Source: a virus. From it: 64,000 nucleotides of DNA. Below, piece after piece: positions 62,581 through 64,000 of this stretch. The first letter of the stretch is position 1; each line of letters begins with the position of its first letter. The stretch is from the IMG/VR virus record IMGVR_UViG_3300035670_000185, positions 1 through 64,000 of that record; one strand, given 5' to 3'. A model generated the notes under the pieces. That model was not told the DNA's origin. It did not search any database and saw only the letters and a list, made by a program, of their open reading frames with translations. The position numbers were made by a program, and so were the translations under genes.

Positions 62581-64000
62581 TGGCTACAACTCAAAGTACA
62601 ACCAAATTTTTTTACCCTCCACGGCCAGGTAGTGGGGCTGCGACTTTCTCTGACAATATTGTAGGATTACAAACAGTCGAAGGGGGAGGACTTACGCAGG
62701 GTAACTTTGAGTTTACAACTTCAGTTACTGAAAGGGTTACAAGAACATTTAATGTCGGAGCGTTTTCTGAACCAATAAGTTTAGAAGGGTTGGATATTAA
62801 TAACTTAGCTGAGAGTAGGGCGATTTTGGCAACACAGTTCAGAGTTTATCCAAACTATGATGTGTCTCAGGTGCTAAATTTCTCAATGTATGGGTCTTTG
62901 AGTAAAAGATTTCAAGTTTCAGTTACAGAAATCATTCACAGATTTCCGGCTTCTTTGGATGTTGTGTTTAACAATGAGGATTTTATCACAGGGGCGACTG
63001 CGACCAATATTTCTTATAACTCTACAATGAATGAAACTTCTTTCAGGGTTGATGTAAGTCGAATTAATAATCCGTTTGATATAGATTATTCTTTGAGTGC
63101 ATCGACAAATTTATCTGTAAGAGAAATTAATGTTTCACAATATAGAAATTTATATAACACTTACTTGGATTATTGTGTGTCTATCAATGACAACATATAT
63201 AATGTAGTTTCATTTACTCCTTCACAGACATTATCGACTGGTTATATAGAATTTATTGTTTCAGGGTCACCATTTGGAACGACTGCAACGACATCGAATG
63301 AAGACTTCCAAATAAGACCAAATGACTTTGTTGTTGACAGAGTATTCGCGGAAGACTTCGATGAAGTACAAAAATTTTTGTTGAATCGATTAATTCGACC
63401 TGAATACACTGCGGTGTTTCAAGTTCCACAACAGAATGAAGCTGGCCAATTTTTCACGGATTATCAACAAGTAACATGGCCAAAAGAAGGACCGTGGAAC
63501 TTGGATATTAAATCATTTTTGTTCGAGAGTTATTTAACACAATTAGAAGAAATTGCGGTTAATTTGGATTCGTTCAAAACGAATTTGATATCAAGATTTT
63601 TAGTTACGGATTCCTTAAAAGAATTCGACACATTAGGACAAAAAGTTGAAAAAATATTTCAGATTTATGGTAGAAGTTTTGACCAAATCAAACAATTCAT
63701 AGATGCCTTGGCATACATGAACTCGGTAAGTTATAATCCTTCTAACGATATCCCTTCACAATTATTGGTAAATTTGGCACAAACATTAGGATGGAGTTCG
63801 AATTTTTCACCAATTACAAATGAGGATTTTTTGAGTTCAGTTTTCGGAAATACTTCAACACCAACTTATCCTGGATATGCTCGGGCGTTAACTCCAACAG
63901 AATTAAACTATGCGTTCTATCGTAATTTGATTTTGAATGCATCTTATTTATTCAAATCCAAAGGAACTAGAAGGTCAGTTGAATTTATGTTGAGATTGAT
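62580..64000 (+). CDS. Baseplate-associated tail protein (3' partial)
   Basis: ATG at 62580 overlaps the previous stop; the frame is open for all 473 codons to the window edge. The N-terminus is Thr/Phe-rich (TKFFYPPRPGSG), followed by beta segments. Near the end it reads SYLFKSKGTRRSVEFMLRLI, the helix (KGT+-S-EF) common to baseplate and tail-tip proteins that precede a conserved Gly. Preceding LVNLAQTLGWSSNFSP and YGRSFDQIKQFIDALAYMNS fit such a protein too. The C-terminal part and family cannot be completed from this window. Confidence 0.6.
   Translation, partial: MATTQSTTKFFYPPRPGSGAATFSDNIVGLQTVEGGGLTQGNFEFTTSVTERVTRTFNVGAFSEPISLEGLDINNLAESRAILATQFRVYPNYDVSQVLNFSMYGSLSKRFQVSVTEIIHRFPASLDVVFNNEDFITGATATNISYNSTMNETSFRVDVSRINNPFDIDYSLSASTNLSVREINVSQYRNLYNTYLDYCVSINDNIYNVVSFTPSQTLSTGYIEFIVSGSPFGTTATTSNEDFQIRPNDFVVDRVFAEDFDEVQKFLLNRLIRPEYTAVFQVPQQNEAGQFFTDYQQVTWPKEGPWNLDIKSFLFESYLTQLEEIAVNLDSFKTNLISRFLVTDSLKEFDTLGQKVEKIFQIYGRSFDQIKQFIDALAYMNSVSYNPSNDIPSQLLVNLAQTLGWSSNFSPITNEDFLSSVFGNTSTPTYPGYARALTPTELNYAFYRNLILNASYLFKSKGTRRSVEFMLRL

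Noticed and set aside
1-64000. Integrated prophage or integrase/att site
   Set aside because: No integrase, repressor-cassette or tRNA gene was seen; gene content is that of a lytic T4-like phage. Absence beyond the window cannot be judged.

Overview
This window is a contiguous piece of a large, AT-rich tailed-phage genome (contractile-tailed, T4-like gene content). Reasons: a 1066-aa tail sheath protein, a tube protein, a gp26-type baseplate/chaperone protein followed by a tape-measure protein, gp25- and gp6-type baseplate wedge proteins, and a T4-style replication/recombination set (family-B DNA polymerase, cysteine-free gp32-like SSB, UvsX, 5' nuclease, gp41-like helicase, class Ia ribonucleotide reductase). 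Head genes, terminase and portal are not in the window, and no integrase or tRNA gene was seen. A Bacteroidota host is inferred, because the leader of the SSB gene carries a textbook Bacteroidota promoter (TTTG, 19 nt, TATGTTTG) and Shine-Dalgarno sequences are mostly weak or absent.

Layout. 1-5.1 kb: fibre-like proteins with long mucin-like Thr/Pro stalks, two of them tandem paralogues, closed by a terminator. 5.1-9.7 kb: four overlapping glycosyltransferase-type genes. 9.7-13.0 kb: a small protein and the DNA polymerase. 13.0-17.8 kb: a convergent minus-strand block with a small protein, a connector-like protein, a Mn-type superoxide dismutase fused to a PD-(D/E)XK-like nuclease domain, and a SNF2 ATPase. 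17.9-27.4 kb: neck, sheath, HAD phosphatase, tube, chaperone with a probable +1 frameshift, and tape measure, plus two small genes (zinc ribbon, antisense ribbon-helix-helix). 27.4-40.2 kb: three overlapping baseplate genes, including 1689- and 2467-aa giants with OmpA-like and IPT/TIG domains. 40.3-41.2 kb: two small proteins. 41.2-50.8 kb: methyltransferase and the replication, recombination and nucleotide genes, with an HNH endonuclease between uvsX and the 5' nuclease. 50.9-64 kb: wedge genes and a run of baseplate/fibre proteins, the last cut by the window end.

Expression logic. A motif TATTTAT, usually in ATATTTATNA context, sits 4-63 nt upstream of nearly every virion-gene transcription unit and of the polymerase gene, on both strands. 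It was not seen in front of the genes in 41.2-50.8 kb. It is proposed as the late promoter, while the Bacteroidota-type promoter drives SSB. Many neighbouring genes share TAATG stop/start overlaps (6402, 18384, 32499, 60538, 62580), so translation is probably coupled. Five terminator-like hairpins punctuate the map.

Most interesting points: (1) mucin-like Thr/Pro virion proteins immediately followed by a GT60-like (Skp1/mucin GlcNAc-transferase type) enzyme and three more sugar transferases, a candidate phage system for O-glycosylating its own fibres; (2) the SOD-nuclease fusion; (3) the UUU_CGU_C +1 frameshift joining a chaperone to a 50-aa tail in front of the tape measure; (4) the TATTTAT late-promoter family.
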